Of a stretch of 64,000 nt of DNA, positions 1 through 8,992 are shown piece after piece. How positions within the stretch are numbered: position 1 is the first letter of the stretch; each line of letters starts with the position of its first letter. The notes under the pieces are model-generated. The model made no database searches, was not told the DNA's origin, and saw nothing but the letters and a program-made list of their open reading frames with translations. The DNA comes from Erwinia rhapontici. Its GTDB lineage: Bacteria > Pseudomonadota > Gammaproteobacteria > Enterobacterales > Enterobacteriaceae. The translations under genes and the position numbers were made by a program. The DNA is taken from the NCBI RefSeq assembly GCF_012271765.1, contig NZ_VRKO01000016.1, forward strand, positions 186,001 to 250,000. Reading direction: 5' to 3'.

Positions 1-693
1 CGGCGTAAAGTAGCTGAAGCCCGCAAAGGTCGCGCCAATAATCAGCAGACTGGTGGAATAAGCACGCCACAGCGTCGGATTTTTCAGTGCCCGCAGCTCT
101 TCTTTCAGATTAATGTCATCCGGAGCCAGCGTGGAGGGCAACGTTTTGTGCGTCAGCCACAGCGCCAGCAGCGTAATCACCACCACCGACCAGAAGCTGA
201 CGCGCCAGCCCGCCAGGTTACCGATAAAACTGGCCAGCGGCAGGCCAATCACCGTACCGATCATCAGTCCACCCAGCACCACGGTAATCGCCGCCGGGAT
301 CTGCTGCTCGGGCACCAGCTTCACGCCGGTACTGACCGCACAGCCAATATAGGCCCCGGCCACGGCACCGGTAAGAATGCGCGCAATCACCAGCGGCAGA
401 TAGCTGCCCGCCACCGCCCCCAGCGCCTGACTGGCAATAAACAGCGTCAGCAGGATCAACAGACTGCGGCGCGGCGGGTGTTTCAGCAGCAACAGGGCGA
501 GCAGCGGGCCGCCAATCGCCATCGCCAGCGCATACACGGTGATCAGATAGCCGGTCATCGGCAGGGTGATATGCAGGTCGGTGGTCATAATATTCATCAG
601 TGCGGCAACCTGAAACTCACTGGTTACCAGCGCAAAAACACCAAAGCCGAGCGTATACACGGCAGCGGGAAGACGGGAGGGAGACGACGACAT
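1..693 (-). CDS. MFS exporter, 5' part (cut by window edge)
   Basis: Read on the minus strand from an ATG at 693 (AGGAAA just upstream), this gives 231 residues starting MSSSPSRLPAAVYTLGFG and runs off the window. It shows the first six or seven hydrophobic segments of a major facilitator protein, beginning with the motif ALVTSEFQVAALM, typical of the AraJ/YdhP/NepI drug:H+ antiporter-1 group, where (T)SEF in helix 1 is usual. An arginine-rich loop (KHPPRR) follows helix 2, as in MFS motif A. The substrate cannot be told. The C-terminal half lies outside the window. The LuxR gene downstream of its start is on the same strand and would be transcribed toward it. Confidence 0.85.
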   Translation of the reverse strand, partial: MSSSPSRLPAAVYTLGFGVFALVTSEFQVAALMNIMTTDLHITLPMTGYLITVYALAMAIGGPLLALLLLKHPPRRSLLILLTLFIASQALGAVAGSYLPLVIARILTGAVAGAYIGCAVSTGVKLVPEQQIPAAITVVLGGLMIGTVIGLPLASFIGNLAGWRVSFWSVVVITLLALWLTHKTLPSTLAPDDINLKEELRALKNPTLWRAYSTSLLIIGATFAGFSYFTP

Positions 694-760
694 AACGTTT
701 CCTGAAAAGAGATAAGTGAATACGAGTGTAGAGCCTGAGGCCGCTGCGTCCAGCTAGCCT

Positions 761-1429
761 TTAGTAGAGGGGGGAGGGCAGATAGTTCATTTCAAGCGCC
801 CGGCGAATCGCATGTTTCCCATTACTGACGCCCAGTTTCCGCGTGGCATTGGCGATATGAAACTTCACGGTACTGAGCTGAATCCCCAGGATGATAGCGA
901 TCTCTCCGTAGGTTTTACCCCGGCTGCTCCACAGCAACACCTCCTGCTCACGCGGCGAGAGCACCGGGCTGTTTTCGCGCCGCAGGTGGGTTTTTTCATG
1001 CAGCAGGATCAACAGCATCTGCAAATCCGCCAGCCGGGAAATCACGTCGTGGGAAAACGTCAGGTTGTCGTGGCGGCGTATCACGCTCAGCAGTGACATC
1101 TGTTGCTGCTCGTCGTGAACCGCAAAGGTAAATCCCTTCACCCGCTGGCACTGGCTGCCTGCATCGCATAGCCCGGCGTTGGGGCGCGTGCAATCCTGCC
1201 AGTTAAAGGGTGAGATGCGCTGCCGGGCGGCCAGCGCCACCGGATCTTTCAGATAGCGGCGGCGATCGCGATAGTCGCTGATCCACTCCTCTGAATGACT
1301 GGAAAGCACCAGCGCCTCTTCCGGGGCACGCTTATTCTGGCGCAGATAAAGAAAATCCACCGCTCCCAGCTCTGCCAGTTTCTGGCTCAATACGGCCCCG
1401 GCCTGCACGATCTCGCTTTCGTTATCCAC
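761..1429 (-). CDS. LuxR-family regulator with acyl-HSL-type sensor domain
   Basis: 222 residues from a GTG at 1429. This start has AGAAGGA about 8 bases upstream; a longer reading to 1483 lacks such a site. The N-terminal domain carries the pattern of the autoinducer-binding fold: W and Y four residues apart (WISDY), then DP (LKDPV) and a later W (FNW), the residues that contact acyl-homoserine lactone in LuxR/TraR/SdiA. The C-terminal quarter is a GerE-type helix-turn-helix (LSPREQEVLLWSSRGKT... STVKFHIANATRKLG). No luxI-type synthase is visible nearby, so this is a LuxR 'solo' within the window, perhaps SdiA-like in listening to signals made elsewhere. The ligand is inferred only from conserved residues. 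Confidence 0.85.
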   Translation of the reverse strand: MDNESEIVQAGAVLSQKLAELGAVDFLYLRQNKRAPEEALVLSSHSEEWISDYRDRRRYLKDPVALAARQRISPFNWQDCTRPNAGLCDAGSQCQRVKGFTFAVHDEQQQMSLLSVIRRHDNLTFSHDVISRLADLQMLLILLHEKTHLRRENSPVLSPREQEVLLWSSRGKTYGEIAIILGIQLSTVKFHIANATRKLGVSNGKHAIRRALEMNYLPSPLY

Positions 1430-1610
1430 GCTGTATCCTTCTGGCTGACTCTGACGTTGCCTATCCTGACACACTCCCCGCACTTTTTAAAAACCTTCAT
1501 CTGGCGTTAACCGCACTGTCACACAACATCTTCAATGTAACTGCCATCAGTAGCAGGAACCTTAACGCAAATAACCCCGCTAACCGGCTTTGTTCTGTGG
1601 AGATTTTTTT

Positions 1611-2330
1611 ATGCTCAACTTATCCAGACATCCGACCACTTTATATCAGGCCATTGCGGCGCAACTGGAGGATGAACTGCGCAGCCGTTACCGCTGTGGC
1701 GAGTACCTGCCGTCTGAGAAACAGCTGGCGGCGCACTATGCCGTTAACCGCCATACCCTGCGCCGTGCGGTGGATGAACTGGTGGATAAAGGGTTGGTAC
1801 AGCGCCGTCAGGGGGTGGGGATACTGGTGCTGATGCGGCCCTATAACTACCCGCTCCATGCCCAGGCACGCTTCAGTCAGAACCTGATGGAACAGGGAAG
1901 CCATCCCACCAGTGAACGCCTGCTGGCGGTGCTGCGCCCCTGCAATGCCGAAGTGGCCGCCGCGCTGGCCTGCAACGAAGGCGACACGGTGATCCATCTG
2001 CGCACCCTGCGCCGGGTCAACGGCGTGCCGGTCTGCGTGATCAACCATTATCTGCCCGACCTGACGTGGTGGCCGCACTTGCAACAGTTCAGCAGTGGCT
2101 CACTGCACGATTTTCTCCGTCAGCAACTGACTACCGGGCTGACACGTAAACAGACACGCATTACCGCCCGCCGCGCGCAGGCGAAAGAGAGCGGTCTGCT
2201 TGAAGTTTCCCTGCATGCGCCGCTGCTGTGCGTACGCACCCTGAATACCTGTACCGACAACGGCCGGATGGCGGAATACTCCGTCAGCCTGACGCGTGCC
2301 GATATGATTGAACTGACGCTGGAGCACTAA
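1611..2330 (+). CDS. phnF: PhnF, GntR/HutC-type regulator of the C-P lyase operon
   Basis: 239 residues from ATG 1611 (GGAG about 10 bases upstream; an ATG 21 bases earlier has no better site). Residues ~10-75 form a winged GntR helix-turn-helix (CGEYLPSEKQLAAHYAVNRHT), and ~90-235 form a UTRA effector-binding domain. The match to E. coli PhnF runs along the whole chain, including the motif RFSQNLMEQGSHPTSERLL and the C-terminal AEYSVSLTRADMIE. Its stop is followed directly by the phnG ATG. By analogy it represses the phn genes until a phosphonate-related ligand binds. It heads the lyase operon; in E. coli it sits after phnCDE, which here is a separate unit about 9 kb downstream. Confidence 0.95.
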   Translation: MLNLSRHPTTLYQAIAAQLEDELRSRYRCGEYLPSEKQLAAHYAVNRHTLRRAVDELVDKGLVQRRQGVGILVLMRPYNYPLHAQARFSQNLMEQGSHPTSERLLAVLRPCNAEVAAALACNEGDTVIHLRTLRRVNGVPVCVINHYLPDLTWWPHLQQFSSGSLHDFLRQQLTTGLTRKQTRITARRAQAKESGLLEVSLHAPLLCVRTLNTCTDNGRMAEYSVSLTRADMIELTLEH

Positions 2331-2774
2331 ATGGAAGCACATAAGGCACGTCAGCACTGGCTTTCCGTGCTGGCTCATAGCCAGCCGCAACAGTTGCTGG
2401 CGCATTGCCCCGCCGATCTCCCCACCGACTACCAACTGTTGCGCGCACCGGAAACCGGATTGACCCGTTTGCAGGCGCGAATGGGCGGTACCGGTCGTCG
2501 CTTTATTCTTGGGGATACCACCGTGACACGCGCCGTGGTGCGCCTGGCCAACGGACTCTGTGGATACAGCTACATTCTCGGGCGCGACAAAGTCCACGCC
2601 GAACGCTGTGCGCTGCTGGATGCTCTGTTGCAGGGTGACAGCTCACCGCATTTATATCAGCAGATTATCGCACCGCTGGCGGCCTTGCGTGCAGAGCAGC
2701 TGGCGCTGCGTTCGCGCGAAGTGGCCAGCAGCCGGGTCGACTTCTTTACCCTTGTTCGCGGAGATAACGCATGA
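2331..2774 (+). CDS. phnG: PhnG, C-P lyase core subunit
   Basis: 147 residues (E. coli 150). The start codon touches the phnF stop (TAAATG). PhnG is a subunit of the PhnGHIJ core complex. Together with PhnI, PhnH and PhnL it helps to attach ATP's ribose-triphosphate to the phosphonate with loss of adenine. The sequence keeps family features such as LPTDYQLLRAPETGLTRLQA and GRDKVHAERCALLDALLQ. The 3' end overlaps phnH by four bases (ATGA), so translation is probably coupled. Confidence 0.95.
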   Translation: MEAHKARQHWLSVLAHSQPQQLLAHCPADLPTDYQLLRAPETGLTRLQARMGGTGRRFILGDTTVTRAVVRLANGLCGYSYILGRDKVHAERCALLDALLQGDSSPHLYQQIIAPLAALRAEQLALRSREVASSRVDFFTLVRGDNA

Positions 2775-3346
2775 CCTTACTGGCCAGTTTTAGCCATCCC
2801 GTTGCTGATGCTCAGCGCGCCTTCCGCCGTATTCTCAAGGCGATGAGTGAACCGGGCGTGATGGTATCGCTGCCGACGCTGCCCGCCTGGGGCAACGCCT
2901 CCTGTGCCGCAACGGCGGTCATGATGACGCTGGTGGATCGCGAAACGCCTCTGTGGATTGACGAAGCGCTGCGCGATGATGCCCTGCTCAGCAATCTGCG
3001 GTTCCACACCGGTGCACCGATCACCGACAGCACAGATGCCCCGTTTGCCCTGCTGCATGCCAAATCCGGCACCAGCATCGACAGTTTCTCCCCCGGCGAT
3101 AATGTGTCACCGGAGAAAAGCAGCACGCTGATTATTGACGTACCGGCCCTGAGCGGCGGCCTGACACTGCGCCTGCGCGGCCCGGGCTTGCAGGAGCGCC
3201 GCGCCATTGCTCCGCAGCTGCCAGAAAGCGTGCTGAGTTACCTGCGCGATCGCCGCCACCGCTTCCCGCAGGGCATTGACCTGATCTTCACCTGTGGTGA
3301 AAACATGATGGCGCTGCCGCGCACTACTGACGTGGAGGTCTGCTGA
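2771..3346 (+). CDS. phnH: PhnH, C-P lyase core subunit
   Basis: 191 residues (E. coli 194). It opens MTLLASFSHPVADAQRAFRR and holds the conserved stretch RRILKAMSEPGVM. PhnH is a dimeric, PLP-transferase-like fold protein without the PLP lysine. It docks on the PhnGIJ core and is needed for phosphonate breakdown. It overlaps phnG by four bases and phnI by one base. Nothing unusual is seen. Confidence 0.95.
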   Translation: MTLLASFSHPVADAQRAFRRILKAMSEPGVMVSLPTLPAWGNASCAATAVMMTLVDRETPLWIDEALRDDALLSNLRFHTGAPITDSTDAPFALLHAKSGTSIDSFSPGDNVSPEKSSTLIIDVPALSGGLTLRLRGPGLQERRAIAPQLPESVLSYLRDRRHRFPQGIDLIFTCGENMMALPRTTDVEVC

Positions 3347-4422
3347 TGTATGTCGCGGTGAAAGGGGGCGAGAAGGCGATAGCCGCCGCCCATCAGCTTC
3401 AGGAGAGTTTGCGCCGTGGCGCGGATGACCAGCCGGAACTCACCTGCACACAGATTGACCAGCAGCTTGGCCTGGCCGTTGACCGCGTGATGACCGAAGG
3501 CGGTATTCACGACCGTGAGCTGGCGGCGCTGGCCATTAAGCAGGCGAGTGGCGACCTGGTCGAAGCGATTTTTCTGCTGCGTGCCTACCGCACCACGCTG
3601 CCACGGCTGGCCGACAGCCTGCCGCTGGACAGCGGTGCGATGCGCGTTGAGCGCCGTATCTCTGCGGTCTACAAAGATCTGCCCGGCGGACAGCTGCTGG
3701 GGCCAACCTATGATTACACCCATCGTCTGCTGGATTTCACCCTGCTGGCCGAAGGCAAAGCGCCCGTGACACCGCGTGCGGAACAGCCACTGGCAGCAGA
3801 ATGCCCGCATATGTTTGACCTGATGACGCGCGAAGGGCTGGCGCTGCGCGAAGAGGACGATGGCAGCGAGCCGCTGGATATCACCCGCGATGCGCCATCT
3901 TATCCGATGCCGCGTTCAGCGCGTTTGCAACAGCTGGTACGCGGTGACGAAGGGTTTCTGCTGGCGCTGGGCTACTCCACGCAGCGCGGTTACGGGCGCA
4001 CCCATCCCTTTGCCGGGGAAATTCGTACCGGATCGGTCACTGTTGAGATTATCCCGGAAGAGCTGGGTTTTGCGCTGGAGATTGGCGAAGTGATGCTGAC
4101 CGAGTGTGAAATGGTGAACGGTTTCACCACCCCGGCGGACGATGCGCCGCACTTTACCCGGGGCTACGGGCTGGTCTTTGGTCGTGCGGAACGCAAAGCG
4201 ATGGCGATGGCGCTGGTGGACCGTGCGCTGCAAACCGATGAACACGGCGAACGCATTACCAGCCCGGCGCAGGACGAAGAGTTTGTGCTATCGCATGCGG
4301 ATAACGTTGAAGCGGCGGGGTTTGTCTCTCACCTGAAACTCCCGCATTACGTCGATTTCCAGGCTGAACTGGAACTGCTGAAACGCCTGCGGGCGGAATA
4401 CCAGGAGAAGCAGCGTGACTGA
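3346..4422 (+). CDS. phnI: PhnI, nucleosidase subunit of C-P lyase
   Basis: 358 residues (E. coli 354). The start MYVAVKGGEKAIAAAHQL is the family signature. PhnI is the purine-nucleosidase-like subunit that, with PhnG, PhnH and PhnL, makes the alpha-D-ribose 1-methylphosphonate 5-triphosphate intermediate. Conserved family stretches include the His-rich TYDYTHRLLDFTLLAEG and the C-terminal SHLKLPHYVDFQAELELL. Its last eight bases overlap phnJ. Confidence 0.95.
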   Translation: MYVAVKGGEKAIAAAHQLQESLRRGADDQPELTCTQIDQQLGLAVDRVMTEGGIHDRELAALAIKQASGDLVEAIFLLRAYRTTLPRLADSLPLDSGAMRVERRISAVYKDLPGGQLLGPTYDYTHRLLDFTLLAEGKAPVTPRAEQPLAAECPHMFDLMTREGLALREEDDGSEPLDITRDAPSYPMPRSARLQQLVRGDEGFLLALGYSTQRGYGRTHPFAGEIRTGSVTVEIIPEELGFALEIGEVMLTECEMVNGFTTPADDAPHFTRGYGLVFGRAERKAMAMALVDRALQTDEHGERITSPAQDEEFVLSHADNVEAAGFVSHLKLPHYVDFQAELELLKRLRAEYQEKQRD

Positions 4423-5257
4423 ACTAAGCGGTTATAACCCCGGTTATCTGGATGAACAGAGTAAACGTACGATCCGCCGTGCCATCCTTAAAGCGGTGGC
4501 GATCCCCGGTTATCAGGTGCCGTTTGGCGGACGTGAGATGCCGATGCCCTATGGCTGGGGCACTGGCGGTATTCAGCTCACCGCCAGCGTGATTGGCGAA
4601 CATGACGTGCTGAAAGTGATCGATCAGGGCGCTGACGATACCACCAACGCCGTCTCTATCCGCCGCTTCTTCCAGCGCGTCAGCGGTGCCGCCACCACGG
4701 AACGCACCGTTGACGCCACACTGATCCAGACGCGTCACCGCATTCCTGAAACGCCGCTGACGGAAGATCAGATCCTGATTTATCAGGTGCCGATCCCGGA
4801 GCCGCTGCGCTTTATCGAGCCACGTGAAACGGAAACCCGCACCATGCACGCGCTGGAGGAGTACGGCATCATGCAGGTCAAACTGTATGAAGATATCGCC
4901 CGTTACGGTCATATCGCCACCACCTATGCCTATCCGGTCAAGGTCAACGATCGCTATGTGATGGACCCGTCACCGATCCCGAAATTCGACAACCCGAAGA
5001 TGGATATGATGCCCGCGCTCCAGCTGTTTGGTGCAGGACGCGAGAAGCGTATCTACGCGCTGCCGCCCTATACCAAAGTGGAAAGCCTCGATTTTGACGA
5101 CCATCCTTTTACCGTACAGCAGTGGGATGAACCCTGCGCGCTGTGCGGTTCACGCGACAGCTATCTGGATGAAGTGGTGCTGGACGATCAGGGTTCGCGC
5201 CTGTTTGTCTGCTCCGATACCGACTACTGCCATCAGCAACAAGAGAATCCATCATGA
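4415..5257 (+). CDS. phnJ: PhnJ, radical-SAM C-P lyase catalytic subunit
   Basis: 280 residues (E. coli 281). This enzyme splits the carbon-phosphorus bond of ribose 1-methylphosphonate 5-phosphate, releasing methane or another alkane. The C-terminal part keeps all four key cysteines with the E. coli spacing: CALC, a third Cys 22 residues later (FVCSD), and a fourth Cys six residues after that (TDYC). In E. coli the first three hold the 4Fe-4S cluster and the last forms the thiyl radical. It overlaps phnI by eight bases and phnK by four. All visible active-site residues are intact. Confidence 0.97.
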   Translation: MTELSGYNPGYLDEQSKRTIRRAILKAVAIPGYQVPFGGREMPMPYGWGTGGIQLTASVIGEHDVLKVIDQGADDTTNAVSIRRFFQRVSGAATTERTVDATLIQTRHRIPETPLTEDQILIYQVPIPEPLRFIEPRETETRTMHALEEYGIMQVKLYEDIARYGHIATTYAYPVKVNDRYVMDPSPIPKFDNPKMDMMPALQLFGAGREKRIYALPPYTKVESLDFDDHPFTVQQWDEPCALCGSRDSYLDEVVLDDQGSRLFVCSDTDYCHQQQENPS

Positions 5258-6012
5258 CGCGCGAAACACCGCTGCTGGCGGTCAATCAGTTAACGCATCT
5301 CTATGCGCCGGGCAAAGGGTTCAGTGACGTCTCCTTTGAGCTCTTTCCGGGAGAAGTACTGGGAATTGTCGGGGAATCGGGTTCCGGTAAAACCACGCTG
5401 CTGAAGTCGATTTCGGCCCGGCTGGCACCGCAGCAGGGTGAGATTATTTATCAGGGCCAGGATCTCTATGCCCTGAGCGAAAGCGAACGCCGCCGTCTGC
5501 TGCGCACCGAATGGGGCGTGGTACATCAGTATCCGATGGATGGCCTGCGGGCGCAGGTTTCTGCCGGGGGCAATATCGGTGAACGCCTGATGGCGGTCGG
5601 GCAGCGTAACTATGGGCAGATCCGCGAAACCGCCGGGAAGTGGTTACAGGATGTGGAGATCCCGCTGTCGCGCATCGATGACCTGCCGGGCACCTTCTCC
5701 GGCGGCATGCAGCAGCGTCTGCAAATCGCCCGCAATCTGGTGACGCATCCGACGCTGGTGTTTATGGATGAACCCACCGGCGGGCTGGATGTGTCGGTGC
5801 AGGCGCGACTCCTGGATCTGCTGCGCAGCCTGGTCCGCGATCTCAATCTGGCGGTGGTGATTGTCACCCACGACCTCGGTGTGGCGCGTCTGCTGGCACA
5901 CCGTCTGCTGGTAATGAAAGAGGGGAAAGTGGTGGAGAGTGGCCTGACCGACCGGGTGCTGGATGATCCGCATCATCCGTATACCCAGCTGCTGGTCTCA
6001 TCCATTGTTTAA
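5254..6012 (+). CDS. phnK: PhnK, ABC-type ATPase of the C-P lyase complex
   Basis: 252 residues, the same length as in E. coli. Walker A GESGSGKT lies at about residues 40-47. Further on come the ABC signature FSGGMQQRLQIAR, Walker B LVFMDEPTGGLD and a switch His in VTHDLG. Although it resembles the ATPases of oligopeptide transporters, PhnK binds the PhnGHIJ core near PhnJ rather than a membrane permease. The start overlaps the phnJ stop by four bases. A 21-base gap with AGGA separates it from phnL. Confidence 0.95.
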   Translation: MTRETPLLAVNQLTHLYAPGKGFSDVSFELFPGEVLGIVGESGSGKTTLLKSISARLAPQQGEIIYQGQDLYALSESERRRLLRTEWGVVHQYPMDGLRAQVSAGGNIGERLMAVGQRNYGQIRETAGKWLQDVEIPLSRIDDLPGTFSGGMQQRLQIARNLVTHPTLVFMDEPTGGLDVSVQARLLDLLRSLVRDLNLAVVIVTHDLGVARLLAHRLLVMKEGKVVESGLTDRVLDDPHHPYTQLLVSSIV

Positions 6013-6033
6013 ATACTCCCCACAGGAATCATT

Positions 6034-6738
6034 ATGAATCTGAAACTGCGTGTCGAAAATCTGTCAAAAACCTTTGTGATGCACAATCAGCAGGGGGCAG
6101 AACTGGTGGTGTTACGTAACGCCTCCTTACAGGTGGCTGCCGGGGAGTGCGTGGTGCTGCACGGTCATTCGGGCAGCGGTAAATCCACGCTGCTGCGTTC
6201 GCTGTATGCGAACTATCTGCCGGATAGCGGGCATATCTGGGTGGATCATCAGCAGCAGTGGGTTGACCTTGTCAGCGCCCCGGCGCGCCAGATCCTCAGC
6301 ATTCGCCGCGATACGATTGGCTGGGTGAGCCAGTTTTTGCGCGTCATCCCGCGGATTTCCACGCTGGAGGTAGTGATGCAGCCGCTGCTGGAGCGTGGTG
6401 TGTCGCGATCCCAGAGCGAAGAGCGTGCCAAAGCATTGCTGGGCCGCCTTAACGTGCCGTCGCGCCTGTGGGGACTGGCACCGTCGACGTTTTCCGGCGG
6501 TGAGCAGCAGCGCGTCAATATTGCGCGCGGGTTTATTGCCGACTCTCCGATCCTGCTGTTGGATGAGCCGACCGCCTCACTCGATACCGCCAACAGCGCT
6601 GCCGTGGTGGCGCTGATTGAAGAGGCGCGCCAGCGCGGCGCGGCGATTGTCGGCATTTTTCATGATAACGCGGTGCGCGATCGCATCGCTGACCGTCTGC
6701 ATGTGATGCAACCTGTTGCTCTGGAGCACGCCGAATGA
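6034..6738 (+). CDS. phnL: PhnL, ABC-type ATPase of the C-P lyase complex
   Basis: 234 residues (E. coli 226). Walker A GHSGSGKS lies near residues 44-51, the signature is [14 protein letters not shown], Walker B is [12 protein letters not shown], and the switch His is in IFHDNAVRD. PhnL is required in vitro with PhnGHI for the first coupling step and joins PhnK in a dimer on the core complex. It follows an AGGA ribosome site and overlaps phnM by four bases. Confidence 0.95.
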   Translation: MNLKLRVENLSKTFVMHNQQGAELVVLRNASLQVAAGECVVLHGHSGSGKSTLLRSLYANYLPDSGHIWVDHQQQWVDLVSAPARQILSIRRDTIGWVSQFLRVIPRISTLEVVMQPLLERGVSRSQSEERAKALLGRLNVPSRLWGLAPSTFSGGEQQRVNIARGFIADSPILLLDEPTASLDTANSAAVVALIEEARQRGAAIVGIFHDNAVRDRIADRLHVMQPVALEHAE

Positions 6739-7871
6739 TCATCAATAACGTCAAACTGATCCTGGAAAATGAAGTGGTCGAGGGATCGCTGGCCTGTGAA
6801 AATGGCGTGATCCGCGCCTTCTCTGACACACAAAGCCAGCTTCCGGCAGCGATTGACGGCGAGGGCGGCTGGCTGATGCCCGGCATGGTCGAGCTGCATA
6901 CCGACAATCTGGATAAGTTTTTTACCCCGCGCCCGAAGGTGGACTGGCCTGCGCACTCCGCCATGAGCAGCCATGATGCGCTGATTGTCGCCAGCGGCAT
7001 TACCACGGTACTGGATGCGATTGGCGTGGGTGATGTGCGCGATGGCGGCCACCGCATGGAGAATCTGAATAAGATGATCGATGCGATTCGCCATGCGCAG
7101 AAGCATGGCCTGAACCGTGCCGAACATCGTCTGCACCTGCGCTGTGAACTGCCTCATGACTCAACGCTGCCGCTGTTTGAACAACTGATGTGTAACCCGG
7201 CACTGTCGCTGGTGTCACTGATGGATCACTCACCGGGGCAGCGCCAGTATGTGTCGCTGGCGGCATGGCGCACCTATTTTGGCGGCAAATATCAACTCAG
7301 CGATCGGCAGCTTGATGAGTACGAGGCCGATCAGCTACGCCTGGCGGCCCGCTGGTCCACGCCGAACCGTGAGGCGATTTCTGCCTGGTGTCGTCAGTAT
7401 CACATTCCGCTGGCCAGCCACGATGACGCCACCTATGAACACGTGGTTGAATCGAAAGGGGTAGGCAGCGTTATCGCTGAGTTCCCGACCACCGAAGAGG
7501 CCGCACGCGCCTCGCGTGAAATGGGCTTACAGATACTGATGGGGGCGCCGAATATTGTGCGTGGCGGCTCGCACTCCGGCAACGTGGCGGCCAGCGAGCT
7601 GGCACAGCTGGGGCTGCTGGATATTCTCTCGTCGGATTACTATCCCGCCAGCCTGCTGGATGCGGCATTCCGTCTTGCCGCCGATGAACGTAACAGCATG
7701 ACGCTGCCTGCGGCCATCGCGCTAGTGACGCGTAACCCGGCCCGTTCCATCGGCCTTGACGATCGCGGTGTGATTGATGAAGGCAAACGGGCCGATCTGG
7801 TGCTGGTGCGTGCGCACCGCGATCAGGTCTATGTATCGTCGGTGTGGGCGCAGGGCAGGAAGGTGTTCTGA
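6735..7871 (+). CDS. phnM: PhnM, ribosyl-phosphonate triphosphate diphosphohydrolase
   Basis: 378 residues, identical in length to E. coli PhnM. It is an amidohydrolase-fold metalloenzyme that removes pyrophosphate from ribose 1-methylphosphonate 5-triphosphate to give PhnJ's substrate. The metal-binding start of the barrel is seen in [22 protein letters not shown] (His and Asp). Later come the motifs [11 protein letters not shown] and [13 protein letters not shown], which carry further metal and catalytic residues. The TGATG at 7869-7873 joins its stop to the phnN start. Confidence 0.95.
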   Translation: MIINNVKLILENEVVEGSLACENGVIRAFSDTQSQLPAAIDGEGGWLMPGMVELHTDNLDKFFTPRPKVDWPAHSAMSSHDALIVASGITTVLDAIGVGDVRDGGHRMENLNKMIDAIRHAQKHGLNRAEHRLHLRCELPHDSTLPLFEQLMCNPALSLVSLMDHSPGQRQYVSLAAWRTYFGGKYQLSDRQLDEYEADQLRLAARWSTPNREAISAWCRQYHIPLASHDDATYEHVVESKGVGSVIAEFPTTEEAARASREMGLQILMGAPNIVRGGSHSGNVAASELAQLGLLDILSSDYYPASLLDAAFRLAADERNSMTLPAAIALVTRNPARSIGLDDRGVIDEGKRADLVLVRAHRDQVYVSSVWAQGRKVF

Positions 7872-8407
7872 TGGGGCGGCTGATCTGGCTGATGGGCCCT
7901 TCCGGCTCCGGCAAAGACAGCCTGCTACTGGCGCTGCGTGAATGCGCACCGGAGCGGATGATTGTGGCGCATCGCTATATCACCCGCAGCGCCAGCGCCG
8001 GGGGCGAAAACCATATCGCCCTCAGCGAGCATGAGTTCCGACGTCGGCGTGAATACGGTCTGTTTGCCCTCGACTGGCAGGCGCATCATTTTTACTACGG
8101 GCTGGGTATTGAGATCGATCAGTGGCTGGCAAGTGGGCTGGATGTGGTGGTGAACGGTTCACGGCTGCATCTGGCGGCTGCCCGTCAGCGTTACGGTGAG
8201 CGGCTGTTGCCGGTGTGTTTGCAGGTGTCGGCGGAGATCCTCGCCGGGCGACTGCGCCAGCGCGGTCGCGAGGATGAAGCCGCCATTGAACAGCGGTTGC
8301 AGCGTGCGGCAGAGCCGGTGGCGGCAGGGTGTATGACGTTAAGTAATGATGGGCCATTGAGTGAGACATTACAGGGTTTTTCGGCGTTGTTAGCACAGCC
8401 CCGTTGA
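7871..8407 (+). CDS. phnN: PhnN, ribose 1,5-bisphosphokinase
   Basis: 178 residues (E. coli 185) from ATG 7871. An in-frame start 27 bases upstream lies within phnM and is not needed. P-loop GPSGSGKDS spans residues 9-17. The fold is guanylate-kinase-like (RYITRSASAGGENHIALSEHEF). PhnN phosphorylates ribose 1,5-bisphosphate to PRPP. That bisphosphate is the product of PhnP, which is not found here or elsewhere in the window, nor is phnO. The operon appears to end here, at a palindrome array. Confidence 0.93.
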   Translation: MGRLIWLMGPSGSGKDSLLLALRECAPERMIVAHRYITRSASAGGENHIALSEHEFRRRREYGLFALDWQAHHFYYGLGIEIDQWLASGLDVVVNGSRLHLAAARQRYGERLLPVCLQVSAEILAGRLRQRGREDEAAIEQRLQRAAEPVAAGCMTLSNDGPLSETLQGFSALLAQPR

Positions 8408-8411
8408 CGGC

Positions 8412-8431
8412 GGGCGGGTCATGACCCGCCC
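8412..8431. repeat. REP-like 20-bp palindrome after phnN
   Basis: GGGCGGGTCATGACCCGCCC is a perfect palindrome four bases after the phnN stop. It is of the same general build as the units that follow and may end or protect the phn transcript; that role is inferred. Confidence 0.8.
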
Positions 8432-8435
8432 CTAC

Positions 8436-8804
8436 GCAACACCCACTGACCTGCGCATTCTCCAGGGGCGAGGCATGCCTCGCCCGCGTCCCGTAATGCA
8501 ACACCCACTGACCTGCGCATTCTGTAGGGGTGAGGCATGCCTCGCCCGCGTCCCGTAATGCAACACCCACTGAACTGCACATTCTGTAGGGGTGAGGCAT
8601 GCCTCGCCCAATGTCCCGTAATGCAACCCCCACTGACCTGCGCTTCTGTAGGGGCGAGGCATGCCTCGCCCGCGTCCCGTAATGCAACCCCCACTGACCT
8701 GCGCTTCTGTAGGGGCGAGGCATGCCTCGCCCGATGTCCCGTAATGCAACACCCACTGACCTGCGCATTCTGTAGGGGTGAGGCATGCCTCGCCCGATGT
8801 CCCG
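8436..8804. repeat. Six tandem ~62-bp units, each with a perfect palindrome
   Basis: Six head-to-tail copies, each starting GCAACACCCACTGACCTG and ending TCCCGTAAT. Each carries a palindrome of the form GGGCGAGGCATGCCTCGCCC (one G/C pair varies as TGAGG in some copies). Units differ by a few substitutions: CGCG, AATG or GATG after the palindrome, and ACACCC or ACCCCC near the start. There are no unique spacers, so it is not a CRISPR array. It is best described as an expanded REP/BIME-like array between phnN and the tenA riboswitch. Confidence 0.92.
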
Positions 8805-8845
8805 CTTCAGCAACATTGACGTTCCGGAAAATTCCTGACTTAATT

Positions 8846-8946
8846 CCCCCTCCAGGGGGAGCCAGGCAACTGGCTGAGAAATCGTAAAAGATTCAGCGCG
8901 ATGACCCTTAACACCTGATCCGGATAATGCCGGCGAAGGGATGGGG
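8846..8946 (+). promoter_or_regulatory. TPP riboswitch (THI element) ahead of the TenA-family gene
   Basis: The conserved TPP aptamer blocks are present in order: GGGGGAGCC, CTGAGA, ACCCTT, ACCTGATC, then GGATAATGCCGGCGAAGGGA. CCCCC at 8846 and GGGG at 8943 can close stem P1. It lies 47 bases before the tenA-like start, so thiamine pyrophosphate should repress that gene. Confidence 0.95.
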
Positions 8947-8966
8947 CAACTTACCTCTCTTTTGCC

Positions 8967-8990
8967 GGTAGTCTGCTTATAAGGACTACC
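8967..8990 (+). promoter_or_regulatory. Hairpin over the tenA ribosome site (likely riboswitch output)
   Basis: GGTAGTC (8967-8973) pairs with GACTACC (8984-8990). The loop and stem contain AAGGA, the ribosome site for ATG 8993. This fits translational control by the adjacent aptamer. The switching partner was not worked out. Confidence 0.6.
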
Positions 8991-8992
8991 TG

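Noticed and set aside
148..705. Plus-strand Gln/His/Arg-rich frame over the MFS gene
   Set aside because: Its odd composition is that of an antisense shadow. The minus strand gives a normal membrane transporter with a ribosome site.
1516..1547. Pho box upstream of phnF
   Set aside because: CTGTCAC (1516) is a good half-site, but the expected partner 11 bases on (CATCTTC) is poor and CTGCCAT at 1541 is out of register.
8436..8804. CRISPR array
   Set aside because: The units are whole tandem copies with no unique spacers and no cas genes nearby.
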